Source: Hydrangea macrophylla (taxonomy: Eukaryota; Streptophyta; Magnoliopsida; Cornales; Hydrangeaceae). Taken from it: a stretch of DNA of 64,000 bases. The translations under genes were made by a program, and so were the position numbers. Below, in pieces: positions 46,758 to 58,116 of this stretch; within the stretch, counting starts at the first letter, position 1, and every line of letters begins with the position of its first letter. The notes below the pieces were generated by a model. That model did no database searches. It was not told the origin of the DNA and was given only the letters and a program-made list of their open reading frames with translations. Location: the NCBI GenBank assembly GCA_033977485.1, contig CM066983.1, positions 59,577,010 through 59,641,009 on the forward strand, written 5' to 3'.

Positions 46758-47029
46758 AGACCTTTGAGAAAATAAAAGACACAAAATAAAACTAGACTTG
46801 ACTGATTCTGCTTCTTTCCTCCAAGTGTCTTTGATATTTGGGATTGCTTTCTGAAAGGACTTTTGTGTTTTCATTTATCCCTGTTTATGTAATATTCGAA
46901 GTTTGTTTATTAGCGAACCTTGGTTACTTGGAGAACATCATTTTATGCATTTGGCTTTCTGAAAATATTCGTAGTATGATTTTGATCAGATGTATGCCTT
47001 TGGAACTTGTTTGGGCATGCTAGGACGAT

Positions 47030-47180
47030 TAGAGGCAAACGAGGCGGGTGGCCAAAGTTTGTCCCTAGTTTGGGATATGTATGGTTGTGAGGCAAACAAG
47101 GTAGATGACCGACGTTTGCCCCTAGTTTAGAAGAGGTTCAGGCAAACGAGGTGGGTTGCCAAAGTTTGCCCCTAGTGTGA
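47030..47180. repeat. Three imperfect ~60-bp repeats, Tat post-pol region
   Basis: The phrase GGCAAACGAGGTGGGTTGCC ... GTTTGCCCCTAG recurs three times. Confidence 0.75.
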
Positions 47181-47239
47181 AGGGTGATTTCTGGGTAATG
47201 GTAAGGACCGCGACTTTTTTTTTCTCATATGCTCATAAT

Positions 47240-47660
47240 TTTGCCTAGGCACCAGTTAGGTGACCTAGCGAGCTCTTTTTTCTCTTTTGTTATTGCTTAC
47301 TTTGGATTTAACTCTAACTTTTGCCTAGGCATCCTTTTAGATTTTTGACCTAGCGAGCCATCCTTCTTTTCTTTTTGAAAGTCTGTCTACGTACCCTCGA
47401 ACGGGGATCAGGTCCAACGTAGTTCAGGTCAGAGTCTTGAAAGAAAAGGGGTTGATTATGATGGTGTCGACTGAACCGATGGGATTGCCTACGTATCCCC
47501 GAGTGGGAATCAGGTCGAGCATAGTTCAGGGCGAGGCTTAAGAGGAATTGGGCTATTTTTGGTGGGTGAAGCGACTGAACTGATATGGTTGCCTACGTAT
47601 CCCCAAATAGGAATCAGGACGAGCGTAGTTCAGGGTGAGGCTTGAAAGAAAATTTATTTT
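47240..47660. repeat. Diverged ~100-bp repeats, Tat post-pol region
   Basis: TTGCCTACGTATCCCC ... GGAATCAGG ... GTAGTTCAGG occurs three times (about 47388, 47484 and 47590); TTTTGCCTAGGCA ... GACCTAGCGAGC occurs twice (47250 and 47320). They lie directly after the INT stop. Confidence 0.8.
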
Positions 47661-47669
47661 GGGGAATGG

Positions 47670-48809
47670 TCAAGCATAATACTTTTTTAGGCGATCCATG
47701 TTGATTGGCTCTTTGAATTCAATGCCATCGAGGTCCATGAGGTAGGTTGCCCCTCCAGAAAGGATAGTTTTGATGATATAAGGGCCGACCCACTTGGGTT
47801 TGAACTTTCCGCGTGGATCCAAGATCGGGGCTCGCAATTCCTTAAGAACAAGGTCACCCTTGACAATTTTCCTCGGACGAACCCTTTTGTTGAAAGCACG
47901 GGCTATCCTCTTTTGATAGATTCAGACATGGTCGACTGCTGCTAGGCACTTTTCATCTATGAGAGCCAATTCTTCATACCTTTCCCTTAACCAATCCGAT
48001 TCTAAAATTTCACATTCTGCCATCACGCGCAGGGATGGTAATTCTATCTCGACTGGAAGTATTGCTTCTATTCCATATACTAGTGAGTAAGGAGTTGCTC
48101 CTATGGATGTCCTTATCGATATTTTGTATCCCCAAAGTGCGAACGGTAGCTTTTCGTGACAGTCTTTGTAGGTATTGGCCGATTTTTACAATATGGCCTT
48201 AACATTCTTGTTTGCAGCTTTGACTGCCCCATTAGTTTGCGGCCTGTATGGTGACAACTTGTGATAAGTGATTTTGTATTCCTCAAACAGATCCTTGGCT
48301 TCAGCTTTGAAATGACTACCATTATCTGAAATGATCTCATAGGGGACTCCATAGTGGCAGATGAGATTTCTTTTGACGAATTTGGCCACATCCTTGGCCC
48401 CCAACTTGGTGTAAGATGCGGCTTCTACCCATTTTGTGAAGTAGTCAATGGCCACCAAAATGTATCGATTTCCATTTGAGGCTTTTAGAACGATTTCACC
48501 GAAGATATCGATTCCCCAGGTTGAGAATGGCCAAGGAGAGGTCATGCTGTATAGAAGAGATGGCGGTACATGCATCAAGTTCGCATGGATCTGGCACTTG
48601 CGGCACCTTCTCACGTATTTACAACAATCTTTCTCCAATATCGTCCAGTAGTACCCTTGTCTTACGATCTTTTTGGCTAGCATGTGACCATTTATGTGTG
48701 GACCGCACATCCCTTCGTGTATTTCTTCCATCATTCTTCTGGCGCACTTTCCGAACAAGCAAGTTAGATTATGACCATTGATCCTTTCTTCAATAATTTT
48801 CCCCCGCAA
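47670..48809 (-). pseudogene. Tat integrase
   Basis: The zinc-binding region (EIHEGMCGPHINGH ... CRKCQIHA) spans about 48720-48590. The core has Asp in LVAIDYFTKWVEA and Asp in IISDNGSHF, but the catalytic Glu is Lys in TNGAVKAANKNVK (about 48229). A stop follows at 48186 and another near 47925. The C-terminal domain (RPRKIVKGDLVLKEL, KFKPKWVGPYIIK, NMDRLKKYYA) ends at 47670. There is no chromodomain, as expected for Tat. Doubly inactive. Confidence 0.92.
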
Positions 48810-49930
48810 ATGATTAACTGTGCTGCGAACCTTCGGATTGCTCTTTTATCTTTCTCGGAAGATTCTAGGGGATATGCCCCCTTTTCTATGAAGTCCCAAA
48901 CATCTTGGTACCATGGTGTTTCGTTCTCTTCTTCTTCGATCGCAGCGACCATGTTGAATGCAGGCTCGTATCTTTGCTCAATTACCAAAGGCATCATCTT
49001 AACTCCCACGGGAATTTTGATCATGGATGCTAAGGTAGCCAACGAATCTGCTAGCTGGTTCTCTTCCCTTGGCAAGTAGAAGAATGTGACGTTCTTGAAC
49101 TGTCCCTTGAGTCCATCGAGATGATCATGATAGGGCATCAACCTTTCTTCTTTCACTTTCCATTCTCCTCTAGCTTGTGATATAATGAGGTTTGAATCTC
49201 TGAAGACATCCAACTTTTGAACTTTCAGTTCTATGGCTGCTTCCATCCCCAGAATGCATGCCTCATATTCAGCAGTGTTGTTGGTGGAGTTATAATTGAG
49301 CTTGACTGCCAGTGGGGTATGGTCCCCATTTGGTGACACTAGAAGCATTCCTATTCTATAGCCCTTCATGTTGGCTGCTCCGTCAAAGTACAACTTCCAC
49401 TGTTCTTCCTTGATTTCCATGATATTCTCGTCCGGGAATGAAAAATCTCCATTTACTTCAGAATCAATGGCGTGTTTAGCAAGATGTTCAACTATAGTTC
49501 TCCCTTTTACCAATTTGCTAGTCACATACTTGATATCGAATTCAGACAGTAGAAGTAACCAACGGGATATACGACCAGTCAGGGCGGGTTTTTCGAGGAG
49601 GTATTTTAGAGGATCCATGCAGGATATGAGCACAACTGGAAAGGCCAGCATGTAGTACCTCAGTCGACGAGTGCACCAAACCAAGGCCCAACAAATTTTT
49701 TCGAGGGTAGAGTAGTTGAGCTCATACCCAGTCATCCTCTTGCTAAGGTAATATATGGCTTTTTCGGAGTGGCTTTCTTCTCCTTCTAGGGCTAGCATGC
49801 AACCCATGGCATTTTCGGAGACAGATAGGTAAAGGAATAAGGGCTTATGAGGAGTGGGTGGTAAAAGGACGGGTAGATTTTGAAGGTAGGCTTTTATTTT
49901 GTCGAAAGCGGCTTGGCATTGGTCATCCCA
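48764..49930 (-). pseudogene. Tat RNase H plus second (archaeal-type) RNase H
   Basis: A 347-codon open stretch from 49807. The first half is the gypsy RNase H (AIYYLSKRMTGYELNYSTLEK, RRLRYYMLAF). The second half is another RNase H fold: WKLYFDGAANMKGYRIGMLL, NNTAEYEACILGMEAAIE, VFRDSNLIISQARGEW and NQLADSLATLA, with Asp, Glu, Asp and Asp in expected places. Two RNase H domains in tandem are diagnostic of the Tat lineage. The frame is intact here although RT and INT on either side are broken. Confidence 0.94.
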
Positions 49931-50790
49931 TTAGAACTACTCCCCTTTTCTCAGCAATTGGAACAAAGGATCACATGTAGTTGTGAGTTTGGAGATGAAG
50001 CAGCTGATAAATTGGATTCTTTCAAGAAAGCCTCTCGCTTCCTTTTCATTCCATGGTGGTGCCATTTCTAGGATTTCCTTGATCTTAGAGGAATCCACCT
50101 CTATCCCCCTTTGTGTGATGAGAAAACCCAGGAGCTTATCGGAGGTCACACCGAAAGTGCATTTCTTTGGATTCAAACTCATCTTGTATTTGCGCAACCT
50201 TTCAAAAAACTTTTCCAGTGCCACTAGGTGTCCTTCTCTATCCTTGGTTTTACGATCATGTCATCTACGTATACTTCTACTTCTTTGTGAATCATGTCAT
50301 GTAACAGAGTGGTGGCAGCTCTTTGGTAGGTGGCTCCAGCTTTCTTGAGTCCAAAAGGCATTACCCTATAACATTAGGTTCCCCAAAGTGTGGTGAATGT
50401 CGTCTTTTCCCAATTTTCTAGCGCCATTAGAATCTGATTGTACCCAGAAAAGCCATCCATAAATGACAGTAGCTCATGTCTTGCGGTGTTATCCACTAAG
50501 ACATCGATGTGGGGAAGCGGGAAGTCATCCTTAGGACTGGCTTTGTTTAGATCACGGAAGTCAACGTACGCAAGAACTTTTCCATCCTTTTTGGGGACTG
50601 GCACGATGTTGGCAATCCATTCCGGATACTCGATAACAATGATGAACCCTGCCTTGAATTGTTTCTCCACTTCTTCTTTGACCTTGTGTGCCCATTCTGG
50701 TCTCATGCACTTAAGTTTCTGCTTGATGGGTTCAGAATTGGGAAGGAGGGGAATGCGATGTTGGATGATGTCGGGATCGACCCCAGACAT
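49931..50790 (-). pseudogene. Tat reverse transcriptase
   Basis: Motifs: KVKEEVEKQFKAGFI, IVPVPKKDGKVLAYVDFRDL, DDFPLPHIDVLVDNTA, LLSFMDGFSGYNQI, then a stop at 50374 before VMPFGLKKAGATYQ. The catalytic VYVDDMIVK is at about 50265 and is followed at once by a one-base frameshift near 50245. KYKMSLNPKKCTFGV and GFLITQRGIEVD continue to 49937, where another stop lies. Confidence 0.93.
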
Positions 50791-50879
50791 GTACTCGTAA
50801 GACTAAGCAAAAATATCTTTGAATTCTTTTAGCAAGAGAGTCAATTTTTCTTTTTCTTTTTTATTAAGAGTTGAGCCAA

Positions 50880-51887
50880 TTTGCAAAATTTATAGATTAT
50901 CTTTTTCACCTAGGTTAATTGATAAAGTATCTTCGATTATTTCATAAGCAGATGATTTTTCAATTAGTTGCTTAAGTTCGATTGGGAGATCCTTAGAGGG
51001 ATCTATGCATTCATAAGTATTAGACACAGAGGAGTAAGCAGAATCGTCTTTCATTTCATTCATGACAGGTTGAGTGATTACATTAGACAGTGGTGGGCTT
51101 ATAGCAGCCGACTCTGATACAGACTCGATAATTAGAAGTACAGACTCTGGGGGAACAGGGGATAGGGAGACAGATGACTCTACATCCTGGTTGCTCATAT
51201 CCTCCTTAGTTGGCTTCATCTGATCATCTTGGCTCTTGGCCCTCTTTTCTTCCTTTTCTTCGACGAACTCTTCCCACATTTTCTCGATGGCTTCAGTGTC
51301 CAGATACTCCAACCAGTCTTCCTCTGAGGTTTTCTCAATTTCTTTGAGATAGAACGAATCTTGATAGGGGGCCTTTCACAGTCAGCGAAGATTTCCAGCC
51401 CCGGGTACCTTTTTCCAGTGGCCTGATGGATCCAAGGTTCTGGGAACCCAAAATAGGGGAAATCATTCCCATCTTTGATGAATTTCCCATTCAAGGTCTT
51501 GCGGTATGATGGGAGACTCCTCACTCTTTTCTTCCATGGCCTCTGTAGCTCAACGTCTTCTTCAGTGGGCTTGTACCCCAACCCAAAGGTGCCTTGTTGC
51601 CATTTGATCTGAGGGAACTCACGAATCCCTTACTGGCGTCGGCCCAATCCCATTCTAGGGAAGTAGTTCATTTTGCGGACGATGTTGACAAATACATAGT
51701 GGATCTCGGGGAACCTGTCTTCATCATTGATCATTTGGACTTCTTCCATGAAGAATCCCCCGATTTCTCCTTCTTCTAGCTCAGGTATTTGGATTTCAAA
51801 GATGGGAGCGTAGTTTGGAAAAGCTTCATTACCCCAACTATTGTCGAAGATGATTTTCACCTCCTTCTCATGGATGTACTTGATCAT
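50880..51887 (-). pseudogene. Tat PR-RT linker region
   Basis: Three open stretches (51887-51630, 51581-51216, 51312-50890) in the protease-RT interval. They encode acidic and Lys-rich segments (PELEEGEIGGFF, GLGYKPTEEDVE, SSVSLSPVPPES). A Gly-rich GLGYKP phrase suggests a G-patch-like remnant. Stops separate them. Confidence 0.7.
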
Positions 51888-52466
51888 TTAATGCATAGTG
51901 GATGATACAGCTTTGTTGACATGCAGCCAGGGCCTTCCGATTAATAAATTGAACAAGGCAGGTATGTCCATAACTTGAAAGATTTCAGTGCTAACCAAAG
52001 ACCCTACCCAGATTTGGAGAGAAACAGTCCCCATCACATTTCTCTTGGTGTTATCGTAAGCCCTCACGGATCGTACAGATGGTATGATGTCAAGGACATG
52101 GACCCCCAAGGCGGTGGCAGTCCTTAGAGCACAAACATTTAGGGCGGAGCCTGTATCGACCAGATAGAATGGCACCTGTTGTCCCTTACATCCAATAGTG
52201 ATGTACAAAGCTTTGTTATGTGTAGACCCTTCCGGTGGTAGGTCTTCATCAGAAAATGTAATGATTGGGTCAGGGGTGAGTGCTCCCAAGAAAGCCACCA
52301 TGTCTTCTGGTGCAGCATCAATGGGGACCTCAATTCCAGCCAAGGCATTCAACATAGCTTGCCTATGCTTGTAGGATGTTACCATGATGTCCCACATCGA
52401 GAGATGTGCTTGGGTTTTCTTCAACTGCTTTATCAACTCATTGTCTTCTTCGATTATCTCATCCAT
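51888..52466 (-). pseudogene. Tat aspartic protease
   Basis: 192 codons. The active-site sequence FYLVDTGSALNVCALRTATAL carries an intact DTGS (about 52160), and the later LLIGRPWLHVNKAVSSTMH is the conserved second half. The domain itself has no stop. Upstream, KTQAHLSMWDIMVTS is the usual segment before Tat PR. Confidence 0.92.
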
Positions 52467-52649
52467 TTTTCCCTTTCCCTTGTCTTTGACCAGACTTTTT
52501 TCGATTGCTTCAGTGGTAGGCTACGGAGGCTAGTAATGACGGCCTGGCCTAGTCAGATGATCAATCTCGGCAGAAGTAGGCCCTTCTATAGTTCCATCTT
52601 CTTTGAACTAGTCACAATCTGTTCCCACAAATGGTTTCTTCCGCTCGTT

Positions 52650-54175
52650 CTAGATAGAAGCATCGCTTTCATTGTTGGGATCATACCATTTGAGGTCCAC
52701 TGCCCCTAGATCGTGTTCTTCCAAGAAAAATAGATCTTGTTCATCAGCCAGCTGTTGCTGCCACTCATCATCTCCTCCTTCAATCAGGTGAATTTCCATA
52801 GATTTCAGGATATCAATGAGGGGTAAAGGTTGACCTAAGGGGGTGATATAGGTAGCAGGGTTGAAGGATACATGGTTGGACTCAATGAGGCTGATATTTT
52901 GGTGGTTTGGTAGAGGATTTTGAGTGATATGGGGCTGCTTTGGAGGTGGCTCAATGATATTCTGGTCAATGAGTTCTTGGATATCATGGCGAAGGCGCAT
53001 GTAATTATCGGTGTTGTGGCCAGGGGCTTGGTGGTTGGTGCATCTTTTCGACATATCGCAGTTCGGTGGGAGCGAGGTATTTCGAGGCTGGAGTAATTAG
53101 AGATGGCCTTTTTTAAGGAGGCAATCTAAGGTTGAGGAGAGGAGGATTTCTAATTTGGCGAAGTTACGAGGAGGCTTTTTCTGGAAAGGGAAATTGGGCG
53201 AGTTTGCCTGATTGAGGGTTGGTACGGCCTAGGAGGGTAAGCCATGGGTTGACTGCTAAGGGCATTGCCATCCGGAGGGTTACGGGAGTAGTTAGGCCGT
53301 TTTGACTGACTCAGAGGCTCTTCTTTTTTTATCTTTCCTTCCCTTATGGCGTCTTCGATTCGAGTCCCAACTTCAAACAATTCCTCAAAGGTGGAGATGG
53401 ACTAGTAAAATAATTTCTCATGGTAGAGCGGTTGCAGATTCTGGATTAGCATCCTTACCTGTTCCTTTTCAATCGAACAATGGGTCATTTGGGCTACTTT
53501 ATTCCTCCATCTACTCAAAAACACGACGAATGATTCATTATTGTTCTGCTGAGTTGTTTTCAAATCTCTGATAGTGACATCAAGTTCTTGGTTGTAGGAA
53601 TAGTGATCAACGAATACTCGAACGATGTCTTCCTATGCCCGAGTTTTGGAAGCTTCCAAGGTAAAGAACCATGACAGTGCAGACTTCGCGAGAGTTTGTG
53701 GGAACAGCATTGCAATGTGCTCATGGGTGCAGCCCATTGATTGAAAAATGTTCATACACAACTTTACATGGCTCTTCGGATTTCCAGTTCCATCAAAACG
53801 GTCAATGGCAGGCATCTTGAAGTTTTCCGGCAGCTTCAGCTTAACAAACTCAAAAAGTCCTTCCAAGTCTAGCATGTAATCATCAACCCCTTTACTCTTC
53901 CTCAATACGCTTTCCAACTTGTCGACTTTGTCCATTTTCTCTTGGAACTTTTTCTCATATGCGGGCCATGGGGCCCCTTGAAACCCGTCTTCTTTTCCAT
54001 TATTCTCGGGATGCGATAGGAATTCGAACGGTGGTGGTGGGAACTCAGGGGGACACTGATGCCGCTGCTGTTTCAGTTCTTCCATAAACTTCAGCACCTG
54101 GGCCAAGCTGTCGGATTGCTGGCTTATGGTGGCTCCCAATTCGGTGACCTTGTTTTCTAGATCTTCTTGATTCAT
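52650..54175 (-). pseudogene. gag: Tat gag
   Basis: Starts at 54175 (MNQEDLENKVTELGATI), with a coiled-coil-like beginning, then a Pro-rich stretch (CPPEFPPPPFEF), MPAIDRFDGTGNPKSHVK and MLFPQTLAKSALSWFF as capsid core. After a stop near 53630 the frame continues (RVFVDHYSYNQELDVTI, NESFVVFLSRWRNK) to about 53400, and from 53380 a Pro/Ser-rich part. At 53054-52650 a Cys-His remnant (RCTNHQAPGHNTDN) marks the nucleocapsid. Several stops. Confidence 0.9.
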
Positions 54176-55507
54176 GCTAAAATACTTTGTTGGGCTGATT
54201 CTGACCAATCAATTATCTGAATTTCTGACCTAGGACAAAGATCCCAGCTGTTGGCTTTGAGAATCTACAGTGATCCTACAGATTCGAGAGGATTTATATC
54301 AGATTCTGACAGTGATGACTTTAGATAGACAAATGACAGTGATGTTAACAGACGTGGACTAACTTGTGTACAGCCTGACTGAAATAGTGCATGCAGACTG
54401 ATAGGAATGGTGCATGCAAATGAGACAAGCACGCGGATGTAAGCCCTAATCTATATGATGCTCATATTTCTAACAGATAGCAGTTAAACAAATAAGGTCC
54501 TAACCATATAGAGTGTGCCAACTTTACTTTTCAATATGATCACCAAGGGATAACAGGGGTTTCTAGGGTTTTATGAAGGCTTCTAGGAGAGACTGGGCAT
54601 TTTTGGTTGATTGGGACAGAGTTTCTAAGAGAAACTGGCATATCTGGGCATTTCTGGTTGGTTCGGACAGAGTTTCTAGGAGAAACTGATTAATGCGGTT
54701 ATATCTGGGATATTTGGATAGAGTTTCTGGGAGAAACTGGTTAATGCGGTTATATCTGGGATATATGGACAGAGTTTCTGGGAGAAACAAGTTAATGCGG
54801 TTATATCTAGGATATCTGGACAGAGTTTCTGGGAGAAACTGGTTAATGCGATTATATCTGGGATATCTGGACAGAGTTTTTGGGAGAAACTAGTTAATAT
54901 GTGATGATGGTGATCATACTGTCTAGTAGGTTTCCATACTCCTATGTCTCAGGACCGACAAAATAGGTTTGCAGTGTATATCTTTGTGAGCATGGAGCAG
55001 ACATCCTTGTCATGGTGCCTAGGCAGGTCAGCTCAATGTGATTACATGTGAGTGATTGCCTTGGGAATCATAAGAAAGAGGTTCTGTATCTATGCCACAT
55101 AAGCATCAACAGCACGCAGGTAATCCCACCAGGGCATACAGTAGTTTATATCACATTGTCCTATCTGAAAAGATAAATGAACAGTCCTATGAAAGGCTCT
55201 ACAGGAATCTATATGCAAAGGTTGGGTTTAGTCAAAGAGGGTCCATTGACAAGAGTTCCAATATACCGTCAGAGAGACAGTACGGAAGTGTTTACTCTTT
55301 TTGATAAACCTTGGAAGGTACAGTATCAATGGTGACTTATGCCTTGGCACAGCAAGACCTGAACAATGTCAGCACCGCGTTTCAGACATAGTCGGAGGGG
55401 AGAAATGCAAGAGTGCAATGTGGTGAACCAGACACAGTAAAAAGTTGATTTTAAGGATGCTTCATATGAGTCAAACCTCTATATTATTTTGTTTTAAAAC
55501 ATAAATA
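54176..55507 (-). other. Tat leader between PBS and gag
   Basis: Non-coding apart from chance frames. Contains the 51-bp tandem repeat at 54609-54895. Confidence 0.6.
54609..54895. repeat. 51-bp tandem repeat in the Tat leader
   Basis: ACAGAGTTTCTGGGAGAAAC starts recur at 54667, 54718, 54769, 54820 and 54871, exactly 51 bp apart, with a diverged unit before. Because 51 is a multiple of three, both strands stay open across it (17-residue peptide repeats). Confidence 0.93.
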
Positions 55508-55525
55508 TCCCTAATAGAGTCGCCA
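55508..55525 (-). other. Primer-binding site (tRNA-Arg type), Tat
   Basis: The minus strand reads TGGCGACTCTATTAGGGA, 3 nt from the 5' LTR end at 55529, matching the tRNA-Arg 3' end used by Ogre/Tat elements, with some changes. Confidence 0.82.
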
Positions 55526-55528
55526 GAA

Positions 55529-57437
55529 TGTGGACACACGGAATCGCTCATCCACTCTTTTTGGTTTTGGTTTTGAGATTGCTTTTGAAAAAGGAAAGGA
55601 AAAAGTCTGTTGAAAACAGATACAGAGTCGCCACTTGGTCTTTAAGAAACCAAGAAACCTAATTTTGACTCACCCAAATGGATAAAGGGCACCGGCCCTT
55701 CATAACCAAAGAACTTGGTTCGGGGTTTTGGTATGAGACAAGAAGGAGCCTTTGACGCGACTAAAACACCCTCAACTCGCCCTGTCTTTCGACGGGCCTT
55801 AATTAGCATCCAAATAATCATCTTATACTATGTATGGTTCGACAATTAATACTATGATAGTATATTACATCACACAAGAATTTTGAAATGGAAGATCGAA
55901 AGATAAGATATCGTTCATAAGATCTAAGCGAAGTATCACACAATGCAAAGTGAAAGATCACACAAACCTAGGAAAAATCGTCTAATTATATACTCCCTCC
56001 GTCCCATTTTATGTGTCCATCTTTCCTTTTTGGGATGTCCCAAAATTGTTGTCCACTTTCTTGAATTAGTATATAAATTTTACTTAGCTTCCCCAACTAC
56101 CCTTCCTTGCAATCAACACCAAAACAAAATAAAAAAAGAAAGTGCAATGATTATTGGCAATTGTGGAAAGTAGGTGTAGATTGTTTTTGTCCCCTTAAAT
56201 AGTTGGATTCCCCAAGATGGAGACATAAAATGGGACGGAGGTAGTATCAAGTAATAAAGTTTTCCTAATCTAAAGGGGACATGAATTGTTCTTGAAACAA
56301 ATAATCAAATAAAACAAGGATGCTTAGCAAGCTAGAATGATGCATATTAATCTTTAAGAAAAGAAGATCTCTCAATCCCCGGGACGGATGAGAAAGGAGG
56401 ATTAGATCGAGGGGAAGCATGAACGTGTGATCATGATCATTCCTTATAATCTTCTTAGATTAGGAGTTACAAAAACCCCAAATCTTGCATGAATGGAATG
56501 TATGATCCTAGAATCTGCAAAGGTTGTAGTGTGTTTGTGTACATGGACTTTCTAAAGCGGCTTAGAAGTCTAAGATATGCATGAATGCATGAATAAAATT
56601 ATCATAGAATATGTACAAATATGGTATGGACCACTTCTTAAGACATGAACAAATTTGGAGTACATGTAAGCACCAAATCAAAGGATGGAAGTAAAAGTAG
56701 TCTTGCTGTGAATAGTGGACAAAACAGTAACATGATCTTTTGGAAATTGAAAAGAGGGGTTAGGAATGTTTTCAATGCATGATTTGTTTTGGAGATCTTT
56801 CTTATTGTGTCTAGAACACAACCCAAAAAGCCAATCTTTAATAACTATCACAGATTAAGAGAAGTCATAAAACAATAGAGGTTATTCAGAAATAGAGTCC
56901 GTACTATCGACTAAAATGTTAGAAAATCTTAGAAACTGAAAAAAAAAATATCTAGAGGCCCATATTACACACAAAGTTCCCTAAGATATTGAAGTTCAAA
57001 GGAAAAATAAGTTGGGACCACTCGATTTGGAAAAGTTATGTGTAAAATAAGTTGAAAGTCAACCTAGCTGATGTGACAGCAGAGGCAGAATGTTTGGAAG
57101 GAATGTTTAGACAAAAATGGACCCCTTTCAAGTGCTTCCAAGTCAAGCCAAAAATCATGGGTGCTCTATAATAAGTTAGAAAGACTTTCCAAGTGGTCTT
57201 GCATTCATATATTGAGTATTGAACTCAAAATAATTCCTTGAAGTTAAATGACTCACTGTTTTGAAGGTTTTGAGAAAACAAAGTTTATTTCTTGAAATCA
57301 AAATGAAGGGTTTAAGAGGGGGTTTTGAAATGGGAATTTTGAAAACATATTTTCAATACTTAATGAAGATTAGAACCACTTAAAATGTCAACATTTGACT
57401 CACATCAAGAACCTCCAAGATTATTGGAAAGTATTAT
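55529..57437 (-). repeat. Tat 5' LTR, part before the younger insertion
   Basis: About 1.9 kb of LTR (including a Stowaway MITE) up to the insertion at 57438, where the sister LTR reads AAAGTATTAATCCC without a break (about 40127). The remaining ~1.3 kb should lie right of the window. Confidence 0.92.
55993..56244. mobile_element. Stowaway-type (Tc1/mariner) MITE
   Basis: 252 bp with terminal repeats CTCCCTCCGTCCCATTTTAT and its inverse, flanked by TA (55991-55992 and 56245-56246). Absent from the same place in the 3' LTR (about 38943) and in the solo LTR, so it landed after Tat integrated. Confidence 0.95.
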
Positions 57438-57505
57438 TGTAATACCCCGTATTTTTAGGTATAGATCCCTAGTACCTTTCTTAGCCTTTGGTGAGATTGT
57501 GTGTT

Positions 57506-57621
57506 CAATTGATTGACCTTATCTCAATCGATTGATATGTCAATCGATTGGATGTTTTACCAATCGATTGGTATCCTGCCGACCTAACCCCAATCGATTG
57601 GCACCTGGTATCAATCGATTG
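57506..57621. repeat. CAATCGATTG palindrome array 1 (5' LTR)
   Basis: Six sites start at 57506 (variant CAATTGATTG), 57525, 57541, 57561, 57591 and 57612, upstream of the TATA box at 57681. Confidence 0.95.
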
Positions 57622-57680
57622 GAAGTAGCTGGAGTTGGCCACCTCGTTGGTTTTGTGTGGTTGTGATTGTTTCCCTCCCC

Positions 57681-57688
57681 TATATATA
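57681..57688 (+). promoter_or_regulatory. Candidate TATA box of the young element
   Basis: CCCCTATATATACCCC, 60 bp after array 1; same in the 3' LTR (about 63163-63170). Confidence 0.6.
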
Positions 57689-57981
57689 CCCCTCCCCTTA
57701 TACATATATATGTTTTGCTTGTGTGTGTTTGGGAGAGAGAGAGAGAGAGAGAGATATACTCTCATGTATATATATACACATACATATATATATTGTATAT
57801 ATATATTACACACACCCACACTCTCGGGTTGTGAAGAAGAAGAAGAAGAGGAAGAGGAGGAGGAGGAGACCAGAGAGAGAAAGAAGAGACAGACAGAGAG
57901 ACCGAGAAGGAGAGGAGAGAGATCAACCACCATAGCCGCCGCCGCGGAGCTCGGGACGCCGTCAACGGAACGCCGGGAGAG

Positions 57982-57999
57982 GTGAGTTTATTAACTCAC
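57982..57999 (+). promoter_or_regulatory. Splice-donor-like site inside a 7-bp inverted repeat
   Basis: AG|GTGAGT starts the arm GTGAGTT, which pairs with AACTCAC after a TATT loop. Kept in the 3' LTR near 63460. Confidence 0.4.
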
Positions 58000-58116
58000 T
58001 CAAAGAGGATTGTTTTTGTGTTGTTTATGTGTGTATAATGACGTGCATGAAAAGGAAAGAGAACCCCAACGTTTTTATAATAAAAACCCAGCAGTTTTGA
58101 GGAAGAAGACAGAGTT

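Larger units (their letters stand above)
38487..57437 (-). mobile_element. Tat/Ogre-type Ty3/gypsy retrotransposon with antisense PMD genes
   Basis: The left (3') LTR starts at 38487, and the right (5') LTR at 55529 runs into a younger insertion at 57438, so the element continues past the window. Next to the 5' LTR is a tRNA-Arg-type primer-binding site. Coding order on the minus strand is gag-PR-RT-RH-aRH-INT; the second RNase H is the hallmark of Tat. Downstream of INT, on the opposite strand, lie two PMD-related genes and tandem repeats. The first ~125 bp of the two LTRs differ at about 4 sites. Many stops and frameshifts break pol. Confidence 0.93.

Noticed and set aside
48448..50800. Several + strand ORFs of 60-120 codons across the Tat pol region
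   Set aside because: They lie opposite clear RT, RNase H and INT frames and have no motif of their own.
54693..54893. Repeat protein RLYLGYLDRVSGRN on the + strand
   Set aside because: It is the 51-bp tandem repeat read in one frame; the other strand is equally open and there is no start or end context.
57635..57985. ORFs with Arg-Glu and Glu runs on the + strand and Ser/Leu/Pro runs on the minus strand, also at 63117-63463
   Set aside because: They are translations of GA and GAGG microsatellites in the LTR leader, present twice only because the LTR is duplicated.
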